Assembly (NCBI RefSeq): GCF_001278705.1
Contig: NZ_CP012600.1
Location: 930,190 to 994,189 of the forward strand
Origin: Bacillus gobiensis
Lineage (GTDB): Bacteria; Bacillota; Bacilli; Bacillales; Bacillaceae
DNA: 64,000 nucleotides
Reading direction: 5' to 3'
Under the pieces are notes generated by a model, which was given only the letters and a program-made list of their open reading frames with translations, ran no database searches and was not told the origin of the DNA. A program made the translations under genes and the position numbers. Positions 9,394-18,477 of the stretch are shown here, piece by piece. How positions within the stretch are numbered: position 1 is the stretch's first letter; the number at the start of each line of letters is the position of its first letter.

Positions 9394-9785
9394 GTGAAAA
9401 GATCCAAACAAAGCTAAGCGAATTTAAACAATTTGTCAAACGGCATCCTAAGCTGATATCCGAGGTTCGCAAGGAGAATAAAGGTTGGCAGGAAATTTAT
9501 GAAAGCTGGGTTTTACTAGGTGAAGATGATAATACGTGGGTTAAATATAAGGATGCAGATGCAGCTAAAGGAGAAAAGTCTGCAGAAAGCGATAAAAATG
9601 ACTTTTTGTCAAAAATGGTGATGGCGATAAAGAATATGGATTCTGATCAAATGAATGAGCAAATTTATAAAATGAGCCAGTCCATCTCATCACTCCAAGG
9701 TCTGATCAATCAGTTTGGGAGTGGTTCAAAGCAGGAAGGTTCAGGCAACGGAAGCAAACATCCTTTTTCTTTTCGTAAAGATTAA
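9390..9785 (+). CDS. ylbD: YlbD family protein, putative spore coat protein
   Basis: 131 residues, soluble, charged. The N terminus (LSEFKQFVKRHPKLISEVRKENKGWQEIYESW) matches the YlbD-like family, annotated as a putative coat protein. The C-terminal third is Ser/Gly/Gln rich and looks disordered. Start GTG 9390 follows CAGGGGGAAAAG. ylbE starts 14 bases downstream, so the two form a small operon. The coat role is known only as a family label; nothing in the sequence proves it. B. subtilis ylbB and ylbC, which would lie upstream, are absent. Confidence 0.85.
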   Translation: MSEKIQTKLSEFKQFVKRHPKLISEVRKENKGWQEIYESWVLLGEDDNTWVKYKDADAAKGEKSAESDKNDFLSKMVMAIKNMDSDQMNEQIYKMSQSISSLQGLINQFGSGSKQEGSGNGSKHPFSFRKD

Positions 9786-9799
9786 TTAAGGAGTCTACT

Positions 9800-10039
9800 A
9801 TGAGAAAAGACGTCCAAGAATATATAATGTCAGATAAAGAACGAAGAAGATTTATCCGAGAGCAGCCTTATTGGTACAGGTATTTATCGCGCAATCCTGG
9901 CGATCTGCCGTCTTTTCAGCTGGCCATGATGAATTATTACGAAAAAACGATCCCTCACCGGGTAAATCAGTTTTCGAACGGAATTCAGATGGCGCAAATG
10001 ATGATTCAAATGTTTCATTCTATGCGACAACAGGATTAA
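9800..10039 (+). CDS. ylbE: YlbE-like protein
   Basis: 79 residues of the YlbE-like family, function unknown. Typical features are the charged start (MRKDVQEYIMSDKERRRFIREQ), the segment PYWYRYLSRNPGDLPSF and a Met/Gln-rich C terminus. AAGGAG lies nine bases before ATG 9800. It follows ylbD closely and is followed by a clear terminator, so ylbDE is one transcription unit. Confidence 0.85.
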   Translation: MRKDVQEYIMSDKERRRFIREQPYWYRYLSRNPGDLPSFQLAMMNYYEKTIPHRVNQFSNGIQMAQMMIQMFHSMRQQD

Positions 10040-10070
10040 ACAGAGCGCTAAGAATGCGCTCTGTTTGCTG
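10038..10070 (+). terminator. Terminator after ylbE
   Basis: Perfect stem AAACAGAGCGC / GCGCTCTGTTT with a 7-base loop, starting inside the ylbE stop codon. Short T content follows. Confidence 0.8.
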
Positions 10071-10134
10071 CTTAAATTTGTATATTTTTCAAGCGGGCTT
10101 TTTTCTGGTAAACTAAGCAGTGGAGGTGCATAAG

Positions 10135-10584
10135 ATGTATGCGACTTTAGAATCACTGCAAATTCAAAGCGAAGCCAATCATTTGTCAAACATGATTCTT
10201 TCGTCAGAAATAGCCGAAGAATATAGAATTTGCCAGGCGCGGCTCCGGCAAGATCAAGAAGTGCAAAAGCTTATCTCTGATTTTGCAAAAATAAAAGAGC
10301 AATACGAGGATGTACAGAGGTTTGGGAAGTACCATCCTGAATATAGAGAAATATCGAAGAAAATGCGGGATGTTAAGCGGGAGTTGGATCTGAATGACGC
10401 CGTTGCTGCATTTAAAAAGGCAGAGACGGAGCTGCAAGCCGTTCTTGATGAAATCAGTATCGAAATTGGCCAAGCAGTGTCAGAGCATGTGAAAGTGCCG
10501 ACTGGCAATCCGTATTTCGACAGCTTATCTTCATGCGGCGGCGGTTGTGGATCAGGAGGAAGCTGCGGCTGTAAAGTATCTTAA
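10135..10584 (+). CDS. ylbF: YlbF, RNase Y specificity (Y-complex) subunit
   Basis: One of three proteins (YlbF, YmcA, YaaT) that form a complex controlling RNase Y cleavage and, through it, competence, biofilm and sporulation in B. subtilis. 149 residues, mostly helical, with KIKEQYEDVQRFGKYHPEYREISKKMR as the core; the C-terminal tail CGGGCGSGGSCGC is the Cys-rich motif reported to help bind Fe-S clusters. Start is ATG 10135 (MYATLES); an in-frame GTG at 10120 is part of the ribosome site GTGGAGGTG. Flanked by terminators, so monocistronic or nearly so. Confidence 0.94.
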   Translation: MYATLESLQIQSEANHLSNMILSSEIAEEYRICQARLRQDQEVQKLISDFAKIKEQYEDVQRFGKYHPEYREISKKMRDVKRELDLNDAVAAFKKAETELQAVLDEISIEIGQAVSEHVKVPTGNPYFDSLSSCGGGCGSGGSCGCKVS

Positions 10585-10585
10585 T

Positions 10586-10611
10586 CCGAGACGCTTTTTG
10601 TCTCGGTTTTG
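10586..10611 (+). terminator. Terminator after ylbF
   Basis: Stem CCGAGAC / GTCTCGG with loop GCTTTTT, followed by TTTT. Confidence 0.85.
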
Positions 10612-10662
10612 TTACGAACAAATTCATACATAATCGTAAATTCGTGTAAAGCAGGTGAGGAA

Positions 10663-10935
10663 ATGCGTGAAAAACGCCAAGGGCTTGTCGTTTGGCTTCA
10701 TACGGTAAAGCATGCAAAAAGCTTGAGAAAATTCGGGAATGTCCATTATGTATCGAAGCGGTTAAAATATGCGATTCTGTACTGTGATACAGATGAGCTG
10801 CAAAAAATTATGACAAAGCTGGAATCCTTTTCATTCGTGAAAAAAATGGAGCCGTCCTATAAACCTTATCTAAAGCTTGAATTCGAAACGAAGCAGGATA
10901 AAGCTAAAGAGTATGATTATAAAACAAGCGTCTAG
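10663..10935 (+). CDS. ylbG: YlbG, DUF2129 family protein
   Basis: 90 residues, soluble, a DUF2129 (UPF0298) protein conserved in Firmicutes; function not known. [21 protein letters not shown] and [18 protein letters not shown] are the conserved parts. Start is ATG 10663 ([13 protein letters not shown]) with AGGTGAGG upstream; a longer frame from 10609 would run through the ylbF terminator. Followed by a G+C-rich terminator. Confidence 0.92.
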   Translation: MREKRQGLVVWLHTVKHAKSLRKFGNVHYVSKRLKYAILYCDTDELQKIMTKLESFSFVKKMEPSYKPYLKLEFETKQDKAKEYDYKTSV

Positions 10936-10950
10936 CGAAAAACAAAAAAA

Positions 10951-10980
10951 TCCCCGCAAGAAACTTGCGGGGGTCCTTCT
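10951..10980 (+). terminator. Terminator after ylbG
   Basis: Stem TCCCCGCAAG / CTTGCGGGGG with a 3-base loop, with an A-run before and a weak pyrimidine tail after. Confidence 0.8.
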
Positions 10981-11037
10981 ATTCCTTACATACATAAGGA
11001 GAAGGCAAAGGGAGAGGAGAAACCGGAGGAAGAACTT

Positions 11038-11097
11038 ATGGGGAAACGTAAGTCTTCTCCGCGGTTGGCAACAACATCACATCAGATGTTGTTATAA
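11038..11097 (+). CDS. Possible 19-residue small ORF between ylbG and rsmD
   Basis: ATG 11038 is preceded at seven bases by GGAGGA, a very good ribosome site, and opens a 19-codon frame ending at TAA 11097 (MGKRKSSPRLATTSHQMLL). The end of the frame forms an inverted repeat (AACAACATC / GATGTTGTT, 11070-11093). The upstream 40 bases are purine-rich with several ribosome-site look-alikes, which weakens the case. Not a family I recognise. Confidence 0.25.
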   Translation: MGKRKSSPRLATTSHQMLL

Positions 11098-11222
11098 AAA
11101 GTATTTCCAGGAATAGATCAGGTTATACATAAAAACATATCTTACACAGAAAATTCGCTTCATTGTCCGAAAGTGAATGAGTATGGTAAGATAACATAAA
11201 AAATCAAAGATGGAGTTTTTTA

Positions 11223-12268
<1,046 letters not shown>

Positions 12269-12272
12269 ATTA

Positions 12273-12307
12273 GGCTGCACAAATATTTTTGTGCAGTCTT
12301 TTTTTAG
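12273..12307. terminator. Terminator between coaD and ylbJ
   Basis: Stem CTGCACAAA / TTTGTGCAG followed by a T-run toward coaD's downstream side. It is placed between convergent stop codons and may serve both genes. Confidence 0.85.
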
Positions 12308-12308
12308 A

Positions 12309-13520
12309 TTACCGCTTCGAATCTCTCGAAGGAGAGGACATCAAAAAAGCGCTGATAAACAGAATTACAATTGTAATGATTGGCCCAAATGAAACTAACT
12401 TTTCCCAAACGCTGACGAAAAATAAATCATTTGTAGGTGCATCGTTGGAAAAAACGGGAGCGCTCGGGGAAGAAAAGGACGTATATAGCGGCTTCCAAAG
12501 CAGTGCAGCAAGGATTGAGGCATAAAAGGCTTGTAGAATACGCGCCAAAAAATAAGGTTTAAATGCAATATCCGTTTCTGCTAAAATACCGGCAACCTGA
12601 GCCTGCACGGAAAAGCCCCCGAACCCCAGAATAAAACTGACGATGATTGCTTTTTGCAGCATATTTGCTTCTGTCACGCTAACGGATCTGCTTCCCGTCG
12701 TAATTTCAAAGAATCCTGATAATAGCGGAATGCTTAGCTCAGTAGAGATATGAAAGAAGGCAAGAATAGATTGAGTGAAAACTGCCAATGCTTGGAGAAT
12801 GTGGAATTCTGAAAGCATTCGGTTTAAAACGGAAAAAATAATGATAAAGCCGCCGATCATGAGCAGCGTTTGGACTGATGACACGATCGCTTCACTTAAT
12901 ATTTTTCCAAATGGCCTCGTTTCCTTCATTCGTTTCACGTGCATTTTTTCTAAAGCCAATGAGATAGAAGGTAACATTGCTCTACGCTCCATCTTACTGT
13001 TTGACTCTTTTTTGCCGTAAAACCTCATCGTAAAACCTACAGCAAGATTGCTGATGTAATGGGCGGCAGCTAAAACTACACCCAATGCAGGATGCTGGAA
13101 AAATCCAACTGAAATCGCACCGAATATAAAAAGAGGGTTTGAAGAATTCGTAAAACTAACGAGCCTCTCCGCCTCCGTCTTTGTAAGCTGATTTTCTTTT
13201 CTCAGCCTGGATGTCAGCTTAGCTCCTGATGGAAAACCTGAAGCCATCCCCATGGCAAGTACAAAGGCACCGGCGCCGGGAACCCGAAAAACAGGCCGCA
13301 TAAACGGTTCAAGCAATACCCCGACAAAGCTCACAACGCCAAAGCAGATAAGGAGTTCAGACAAAATGAAAAAAGGCAAGAGCGATGGGAAAACAATTTC
13401 CCACCACATGCCGAGCCCCGCTGCGGAAGCTTCAAATGACTCCTTAGGGTTAATAATGACAGCAAATGTGAGAAAAATAAGGATGGAGGAGATAAGAATT
13501 GTAAATTTTTTTGTTTTCAT
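12309..13520 (-). CDS. ylbJ: Sporulation integral membrane protein YlbJ
   Basis: 403 residues with about ten membrane segments, the nucleoside-recognition/FeoB Gate-like domain family. In B. subtilis ylbJ is a mother-cell (sigma-E) sporulation gene; its substrate is not known. Conserved parts seen: PSLLPFFILSELLICFG, MGMASGFPSGAKLTSRL, TNSSNPLFIFGAISVGFF and ILGFGGFSVQAQVAGIL. Start is ATG 13520 (MKTKKFTIL) with CGGGAGGATAATA; the frame upstream to 13664 has no ribosome site. Divergent from ylbL. B. subtilis ylbK, normally next, is missing here. Confidence 0.9.
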   Translation of the reverse strand: MKTKKFTILISSILIFLTFAVIINPKESFEASAAGLGMWWEIVFPSLLPFFILSELLICFGVVSFVGVLLEPFMRPVFRVPGAGAFVLAMGMASGFPSGAKLTSRLRKENQLTKTEAERLVSFTNSSNPLFIFGAISVGFFQHPALGVVLAAAHYISNLAVGFTMRFYGKKESNSKMERRAMLPSISLALEKMHVKRMKETRPFGKILSEAIVSSVQTLLMIGGFIIIFSVLNRMLSEFHILQALAVFTQSILAFFHISTELSIPLLSGFFEITTGSRSVSVTEANMLQKAIIVSFILGFGGFSVQAQVAGILAETDIAFKPYFLARILQAFYASILAALLWKPLYTSFSSPSAPVFSNDAPTNDLFFVSVWEKLVSFGPIITIVILFISAFLMSSPSRDSKR

Positions 13521-13762
13521 TATTATCCTCCCGATTTCTAAAAAAATTTCTGCTTGTACTACTATACGGACATAGCTGCCCCATTTAGACCATAAACTTT
13601 GTGGAGGGATCATTGCTTTTATGTAGTGAGGACTATTCTGCTTTTTTTGCGGATTACTTTTCATTGAAAAAACAAAAAGGTATGATTAGAAGGAAACTGG
13701 CAAGCGAAAGAGAACATACATACGATTGTCGCTTTAAAGAAGAGATTTGGGGGTTCCAAATA

Positions 13763-14785
13763 ATGAATAGAAAAAACTTAAACAGACTGGCCAGGCTGGT
13801 CATAATCGGTATTATATTGTGTATAGCTTTGACATTTGTTAAGCTTCCTTTTTATATCACACAGCCCGGAGGTGCAACTGAATTACAGCCTTTGATTCAA
13901 GTTGAGGGCGGCGATAAGGAGGCAGGGTCATTTTCACTTATGACTGTCCAGGTAGGGCCAGCAAATCCTCTCACGTTTTTGTGGGCCAAAATTCGCCCTT
14001 ATCACGAAATCATGCCGGAAGCCAATTTTAAGCAAGAAGGCGAAACTGATGATGAATATATGAAAAGGCAGTTGCAAATGATGAACAGCTCCCAGCAAAG
14101 CGCCATTATCGCAGCTTATGAAAAAGCAGGGAAGGACGTAAAGACAACGTTTAATGGAGTATTTGCCTCGCAAATTGTTTCAGGTATGCCGGCTGCCGGA
14201 AAAATTGAAGTAGGTGACAAGATAATCAGCATCGACGGAAAATCATTCACGTCCTCTGAAGAGCTTATCCGCTATGTCGGAAACAAAAAAAACGGTGACA
14301 CGATAAAGCTAACCGTTGAACGAGACAATAAAAAGAGAGAGATTGAGATGAAGCTGCAAGCCTTCAAGGAGGATCCGAAGCGAGTCGGAATGGGTGTCGG
14401 ATTAATGACTGATCAAAAAGTCGAAGTAAACCCGGAAATCAATGTGAAGATTGAACACATTGGCGGCCCGTCCGCAGGTCTGATGATGACGCTCGAGATT
14501 TATAATCAGCTGACAGAAGGAGATGAAACGAAGGGCTACCATATTGCTGGTACAGGGACGATGGATCCTAAAGGCAATGTTGGAGCCATCGGCGGCATTA
14601 AACAGAAGGTAGTCGGGGCAGATGATGCCGGTAATGAGATCTTTTTTGCGCCGGTCGATGGCGGGAATTACGATGATGCACTCGTTGCAGCCAAAGACAT
14701 TAAAACAAAAATGAAAATTGTCCCTGTAAAAACGTTAGATGACGCTTTAAATTACTTAAATAAGCTAAAACCAAAAAGCACCTGA
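13763..14785 (+). CDS. ylbL: YlbL, membrane-anchored PDZ / Lon-type serine protease
   Basis: 340 residues: short cytoplasmic N terminus, one membrane helix (about 9-28), PDZ domain (about 130-205) with [12 protein letters not shown], then a Lon-like S16 domain. The catalytic dyad is visible as Ser237 in GGPSAGLMM and Lys280 in GGIKQK, 43 residues apart as in Lon. Known relatives are SepM and B. subtilis YlbL, which removes the cell-division inhibitor YneA after DNA damage. Start is ATG 13763 ([12 protein letters not shown]) after TGGGGGTT; the open frame further upstream is not conserved. Ends in a hairpin shared with tmcAL. Confidence 0.92.
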   Translation: MNRKNLNRLARLVIIGIILCIALTFVKLPFYITQPGGATELQPLIQVEGGDKEAGSFSLMTVQVGPANPLTFLWAKIRPYHEIMPEANFKQEGETDDEYMKRQLQMMNSSQQSAIIAAYEKAGKDVKTTFNGVFASQIVSGMPAAGKIEVGDKIISIDGKSFTSSEELIRYVGNKKNGDTIKLTVERDNKKREIEMKLQAFKEDPKRVGMGVGLMTDQKVEVNPEINVKIEHIGGPSAGLMMTLEIYNQLTEGDETKGYHIAGTGTMDPKGNVGAIGGIKQKVVGADDAGNEIFFAPVDGGNYDDALVAAKDIKTKMKIVPVKTLDDALNYLNKLKPKST

Positions 14786-14801
14786 GTTCGGGTGCTTTTC
14801 T
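14774..14801. terminator. Bidirectional terminator between ylbL and tmcAL
   Basis: Stem AAAAGCACC / GGTGCTTTT. The ylbL stop codon is in the loop and the tmcAL stop lies just outside, so the two genes are packed around a single hairpin. Confidence 0.85.
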
Positions 14802-14802
14802 C

Positions 14803-16050
14803 TTAGCGCAGAAACGTTTTGTTCTGTTCATCGTAAAGAATTGGTAGGTCGGAAAATTCCTCTTTGCTGAACCTTGATTGCATCGGCTCGCTGATGGCGG
14901 CTCCGTAAACTCTTGATGCTTTTAAATCAAGTTCCAACGAAGGATGCGAAACGGAAGAGGCTTTGCTTACGACCGTAGATTTCGAATCTTTTTTAATGGC
15001 AGATAAATATTCTTTACCCTTTAATGAAAAACCTAACAGACGGATACAGGGTACAGTTGATTCAAATAGAGCATTCTCCACGTCTTTTTTTGTCGTATTC
15101 GTCAAAATATGAACAGTCATTCGCTGCAGACGGGTCCACGTATATCGTTTCGTCTTCAAGGTTTCCATATACTCTTGAAATGAATGGGCATGCTTGATCG
15201 CTTTAAAAATTCTGTTTTCAAGCCCTTCCTCAACTTCATAGATTTTCTGCAGGTCCTGCTTTGTCATCGAATTCAAGCGATATTTTAAAAATGGAAAATA
15301 ACTCTCTAGAGTATGCCATATCTGATAGGAATGATAATAGGCACCCAACTCGCTGACAGACGCTTTCGGGAGATATGGCTCACTGCTTTTTGTTTGTAAA
15401 CTGCCGAGAAGCTCTTTACGGATACTCGTTGCACTGGCGATGCCGGCATTTCTTGAAGGAAGCAAAGGATCATGAAATTCGGCAGATATACGCTTAGAAG
15501 TTGCTGGTTTCATCCCGAGTTTTTTATCAACTATCGCTTTTACGTAATGAAAGCCCAGAATGTTATTTGGCTTTGATAAATCAAGAGGCTGTTTGGAACA
15601 GAATGCACCTTTTAAAGCGAGTGACATTGCCTTCGGATAGCTGTTTCCTTCTTTCAGAAAAGATTGTGCAAGCTGGTCAATGTGCGAACGGTTCGTGTTG
15701 TATTGTGACGCAGCCTCCAAGAACGAACGGATGTTACCGCTTTCGCTGCCGAAAAATAAAGAATCGCAGCCGAGAGAAGATAAGATGGAAACAGCACCTT
15801 CTGCAAAGGTTTCTGCTTTTTGAACAGCATACACATATGGAAGTTCGACGATGATATCTACTCCGTTTTGAAGAGCCATTCGCGTACGGGAAATTTTTGA
15901 AACGATCGCCGGTTCCCCCCGTTGTAAAAACGATCCGCTCATTGTTGCGATTGCCACTTCGCTTTCAGTCTGTGCTATCGCTTCCTTCAAATGATAGGCA
16001 TGCCCATTATGAAAAGGATTGTACTCAACCACCAACCCTGCTGCTTTCAT
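14803..16050 (-). CDS. tmcAL: tRNA(Met) cytidine acetate ligase TmcAL (YlbM)
   Basis: Acetylates C34 of elongator tRNA-Met using acetate and ATP. 415 residues: N-terminal nucleotidyltransferase-like domain with GLVVEYNPFHNGHAYHL (the HxGH-type ATP site), MSGSFLQRGEPAI, then FGSESGN and LSKPNNILGFHYVKAI. Start is ATG 16050, giving MKAAGLVVEYNP with AAGGTG in front; a GTG nine bases earlier overlaps that ribosome site. Divergent from ylbN-rpmF. Function known from B. subtilis YlbM. Confidence 0.94.
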   Translation of the reverse strand: MKAAGLVVEYNPFHNGHAYHLKEAIAQTESEVAIATMSGSFLQRGEPAIVSKISRTRMALQNGVDIIVELPYVYAVQKAETFAEGAVSILSSLGCDSLFFGSESGNIRSFLEAASQYNTNRSHIDQLAQSFLKEGNSYPKAMSLALKGAFCSKQPLDLSKPNNILGFHYVKAIVDKKLGMKPATSKRISAEFHDPLLPSRNAGIASATSIRKELLGSLQTKSSEPYLPKASVSELGAYYHSYQIWHTLESYFPFLKYRLNSMTKQDLQKIYEVEEGLENRIFKAIKHAHSFQEYMETLKTKRYTWTRLQRMTVHILTNTTKKDVENALFESTVPCIRLLGFSLKGKEYLSAIKKDSKSTVVSKASSVSHPSLELDLKASRVYGAAISEPMQSRFSKEEFSDLPILYDEQNKTFLR

Positions 16051-16204
16051 CCGATTCACCTTCTTGAATTGATAATAATGTTTGTGTTAAAGTATCAAAA
16101 GACCCTATCCTAAAGGTCGATTCCCTTGTTATTGCCTTTCGATTAGTTTATATAACAGGCGGAAAGCTTGTCAATGTAAGTAAATGTTGTGTAAAGAAAA
16201 AATA

Positions 16205-16234
16205 TTGACAAAACGAGTTCAAAAAAGCTATAAT
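16205..16234 (+). promoter_or_regulatory. Consensus sigma-A promoter for ylbN-rpmF
   Basis: TTGACA at 16205-16210 and TATAAT at 16229-16234, spacer 18 bases, both perfect hexamers. It sits 30 bases before ylbN and suits a strongly expressed ribosomal protein operon. Confidence 0.88.
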
Positions 16235-16265
16235 CTTGTTTGTTGCTCTTACGAGGTGATAACCT

Positions 16266-16787
16266 ATGAAATGGACAGTTTATCAGTTAAATCAGCTTGC
16301 GCACAAAGGTCTGGAATTTGATGAAACGCTTGAATTAGATGAACTGACGAAAGCGAATACAGATATACGCCGGATTTCGCCAATAAGGGTGAAGGGCAAA
16401 GCTGACATTGACTCAAAACAAGCTGCATTTGACTTTACAATATCCGGAGAAATGACGTTACCGTGTTCAAGGACGCTTGTTGACGTGATCCATCCATTTA
16501 CGCTAACGACCAAAGAACTATTTTCGTTCTATGGCGAAGAAGAGGAATTGGATGACGATGACTTCCATATTGCTGAAAATGACATTGTTGACTTGACTCC
16601 GATAATAAAAGAAGAAATTCTTCTTGAAGTTCCTATGCAAATTTTTGCTGATTCAAAGGAAAAACCGGGAGCTGCTCCGCAAAAAGGCCAGGACTGGCAG
16701 GTCGTCAGTGAGGAAGAGCACGAAAACCGAGTGGATCCGAGGTTAGCAGATTTAAAAAAATTGTTAAACAATGATAACGAATCGTAA
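16266..16787 (+). CDS. ylbN: YceD/DUF177 family protein, co-transcribed with rpmF
   Basis: 173 residues, soluble, acidic. DUF177 (YceD) proteins sit before rpmF in most bacteria and are implicated in 23S rRNA accumulation or ribosome assembly. Typical parts are the central GEMTLPCSRTLVDVIHPF and the C-terminal VDPRLADLKKLL. ATG 16266 follows GAGGTGATAACC. Only 21 bases separate it from rpmF. Confidence 0.9.
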   Translation: MKWTVYQLNQLAHKGLEFDETLELDELTKANTDIRRISPIRVKGKADIDSKQAAFDFTISGEMTLPCSRTLVDVIHPFTLTTKELFSFYGEEEELDDDDFHIAENDIVDLTPIIKEEILLEVPMQIFADSKEKPGAAPQKGQDWQVVSEEEHENRVDPRLADLKKLLNNDNES

Positions 16788-16808
16788 CTCTATAAGGAGG
16801 TGGGAATA

Positions 16809-16985
16809 ATGGCTGTACCTTTCAGAAGAACGTCCAAAACGAGAAAAAGATTGCGTCGTACTCATTTTAAATTACAAGTGCCTGGTATGGTAGAATGCCC
16901 GGACTGCGGAGAGATGAAAATTTCTCATCGTGTCTGCAAAAACTGTGGTTCATATAAAGGCAAAGAAGTAAAATCTTCAAACTAA
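16809..16985 (+). CDS. rpmF: 50S ribosomal protein L32
   Basis: 58 residues. Begins [17 protein letters not shown], typical L32, and carries a complete zinc ribbon (Cys30, Cys33, Cys43, Cys46), so this is the zinc-binding form of L32. ATG 16809 is preceded by AAGGAGGTGGG. An in-frame GTG at 16800 is part of the ribosome site. Confidence 0.98.
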   Translation: MAVPFRRTSKTRKRLRRTHFKLQVPGMVECPDCGEMKISHRVCKNCGSYKGKEVKSSN

Positions 16986-16995
16986 TGTATGATAA

Positions 16996-17027
16996 GAGCA
17001 TTTGGCAAATAGCCAGATGCTTTTTTT
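16996..17027 (+). terminator. Terminator after rpmF
   Basis: Stem GCATTTGGC / GCCAGATGC (one G-U) followed by seven T. Confidence 0.9.
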
Positions 17028-17066
17028 AATTTAAAAGAATTTATTTTTGATTCGAAAAGCCATTTA

Positions 17067-17095
17067 GTCTATCTACTCTATTATCAGCATATGTA
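17067..17095 (+). promoter_or_regulatory. Candidate sigma-E promoter for gerR
   Basis: GTCTATC (17067-17073), a 14-base spacer and CATATGTA (17088-17095) resemble the sigma-E pattern (kmATATT, CATACAnT). gerR is a known sigma-E gene in B. subtilis. If correct, transcription begins after the ATG at 17091, which supports the TTG start. Confidence 0.45.
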
Positions 17096-17126
17096 TGATG
17101 TAAAAAGCGATATGGAGGGATATTCT

Positions 17127-17675
17127 TTGACGATAACAAGGCAGGATGCGTGGACTCAAGACGAAGATTTGCTCCTGGCAGAGGTCGTGCTCAGGTCAAT
17201 CAGAGAAGGCGGCACACAGCTTTCGGCATTTGAGGAAGTGGGCAGGAAACTGACGAGAACGGCAGCTGCATGCGGCTTTCGCTGGAATTCATACGTTAGA
17301 AAACAATATCAATCAGGGATTGAAGCGGCAAAAAAACAGCGAAAAGAGCTTAGAAAGAAATTGGGTGTGCATGCCACTCACTTTACTAACGAGCTAACGG
17401 CCTATCAGCCGGAAACAACGAATAGCCTCTCAATACAGGATGTGATCCGTTTTTTGGAGCAATATGAACAAACTCCTTTGAACAGCGATCTTCAGGCAGA
17501 AAAAAATCAATTGGCTGAAAGAGTGGAAGAACTAAAAAAAGAGGCGGACGCATTAAAAGAAGAAAACTCAGAATTAAAAAACAAGTTGCGGGCGAAGGAA
17601 AATGACTATAAAGCCCTAATAGAAATAATGGACCGCGCAAGACAAATTGTCTCCTTTCAAGAAGAAAGAAAATAA
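17127..17675 (+). CDS. gerR: Sporulation transcription regulator GerR (YlbO), RsfA family
   Basis: 182 residues. The N-terminal half is a Myb/SANT-like DNA-binding domain ([20 protein letters not shown] and [20 protein letters not shown]) typical of RsfA-family regulators; the C-terminal half is a strong coiled coil (about residues 130-170). In B. subtilis GerR tunes sigma-E-dependent mother-cell genes. I chose TTG 17127 because GGAGGG lies eight bases before it; ATG 17091 has no ribosome site and overlaps a sigma-E-like -10 box. A GerR start at 17091 is the alternative. Confidence 0.85.
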   Translation: MTITRQDAWTQDEDLLLAEVVLRSIREGGTQLSAFEEVGRKLTRTAAACGFRWNSYVRKQYQSGIEAAKKQRKELRKKLGVHATHFTNELTAYQPETTNSLSIQDVIRFLEQYEQTPLNSDLQAEKNQLAERVEELKKEADALKEENSELKNKLRAKENDYKALIEIMDRARQIVSFQEERK

Positions 17676-17695
17676 TACATTCTTTTAAACGCAAG

Positions 17696-17727
17696 AACCG
17701 GCCAAACTATTGACCGGTTTTTATTTA
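17696..17727 (+). terminator. Terminator after gerR
   Basis: AACCGG / CCGGTT stem extended inward with mismatches, followed by a T-rich tail. Confidence 0.75.
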
Positions 17728-17828
17728 TTCCCGCACTTTGTCAGTTAGAACTGGTGTCCTTGCTTCACCCGCATTTGGCGGGGGTAATGTACGGAGACTA
17801 ATTGGGCAGTGCCTCAAAATCACAATAT

Positions 17829-18302
17829 TTAGGCTGATTCTGAAGTCTGCGTCTCATCCTTTGGCTGCCAGACGAGAGGGTTTTCTCCCTTGTCTCTTAA
17901 CAGATCGTATTTTACACTTGTGAAGTCCATTTTCTCCCAAAACCCTTCAGATTTGACGCGAGGGCTGGTTTTTATCGGCAGGCCGAATGATTTCGCGTAA
18001 TCCACTAGCATCCTGCCATATCCTTTACTTTGATAGCCGGGGAGGACCTCAAGCTTCCATAGCTCCAAATAATTATGTCTGTTTTCAAAGTACTCATTAT
18101 AGCGCCCATCCACTTGATATAAACTCATACGCGCAACTAATGTGTTGCCGTAATAGATCCCGTAAAAAGGAGACGTGCTGTCATTTTCAATGATATTGTT
18201 TTCTAAATCCTCATACATTGAAAGCTCTTGTATTCCGTACTCCCTGAATTTTTTAAATTCCTCCAGCGTTTTATAATTGATGAGCAATCGTTCAACCTTC
18301 AT
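17829..18302 (-). CDS. ylbP: GNAT-family N-acetyltransferase YlbP
   Basis: 157 residues with the GNAT fold. The acetyl-CoA binding loop is visible as YQSKGYGRML, preceded by LWKLEVLPG. Substrate is unknown. Start ATG 18302 with AAGGGGGAAA upstream. It is divergent from panE; a cre-like site lies 36-49 bases before its start codon. Matches YlbP in position and size. Confidence 0.88.
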   Translation of the reverse strand: MKVERLLINYKTLEEFKKFREYGIQELSMYEDLENNIIENDSTSPFYGIYYGNTLVARMSLYQVDGRYNEYFENRHNYLELWKLEVLPGYQSKGYGRMLVDYAKSFGLPIKTSPRVKSEGFWEKMDFTSVKYDLLRDKGENPLVWQPKDETQTSESA

Positions 18303-18337
18303 TTTTATTTCCCCCTTGTCGTAATACTTACTTCTAT

Positions 18338-18351
18338 TGTAAGCGTTTTTA
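18338..18351 (-). promoter_or_regulatory. Candidate cre (CcpA) site upstream of ylbP
   Basis: TGTAAGCGTTTTTA matches the cre consensus TGWAARCGNTWNCA except for one base near the end. It is placed 36-49 bases before the ylbP start, where CcpA binding would block transcription. Inference only. Confidence 0.4.
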
Positions 18352-18477
18352 TGAAATGTTCAAAAGATATGTGCTTTTTCCTCGTGCTTGCGGACTCATT
18401 TCTTTTCAATGAAAGCCGATCATGTATAATGAGTAGAATATACTCCAATACACACGAAACATAAGGATGTGAAAATA

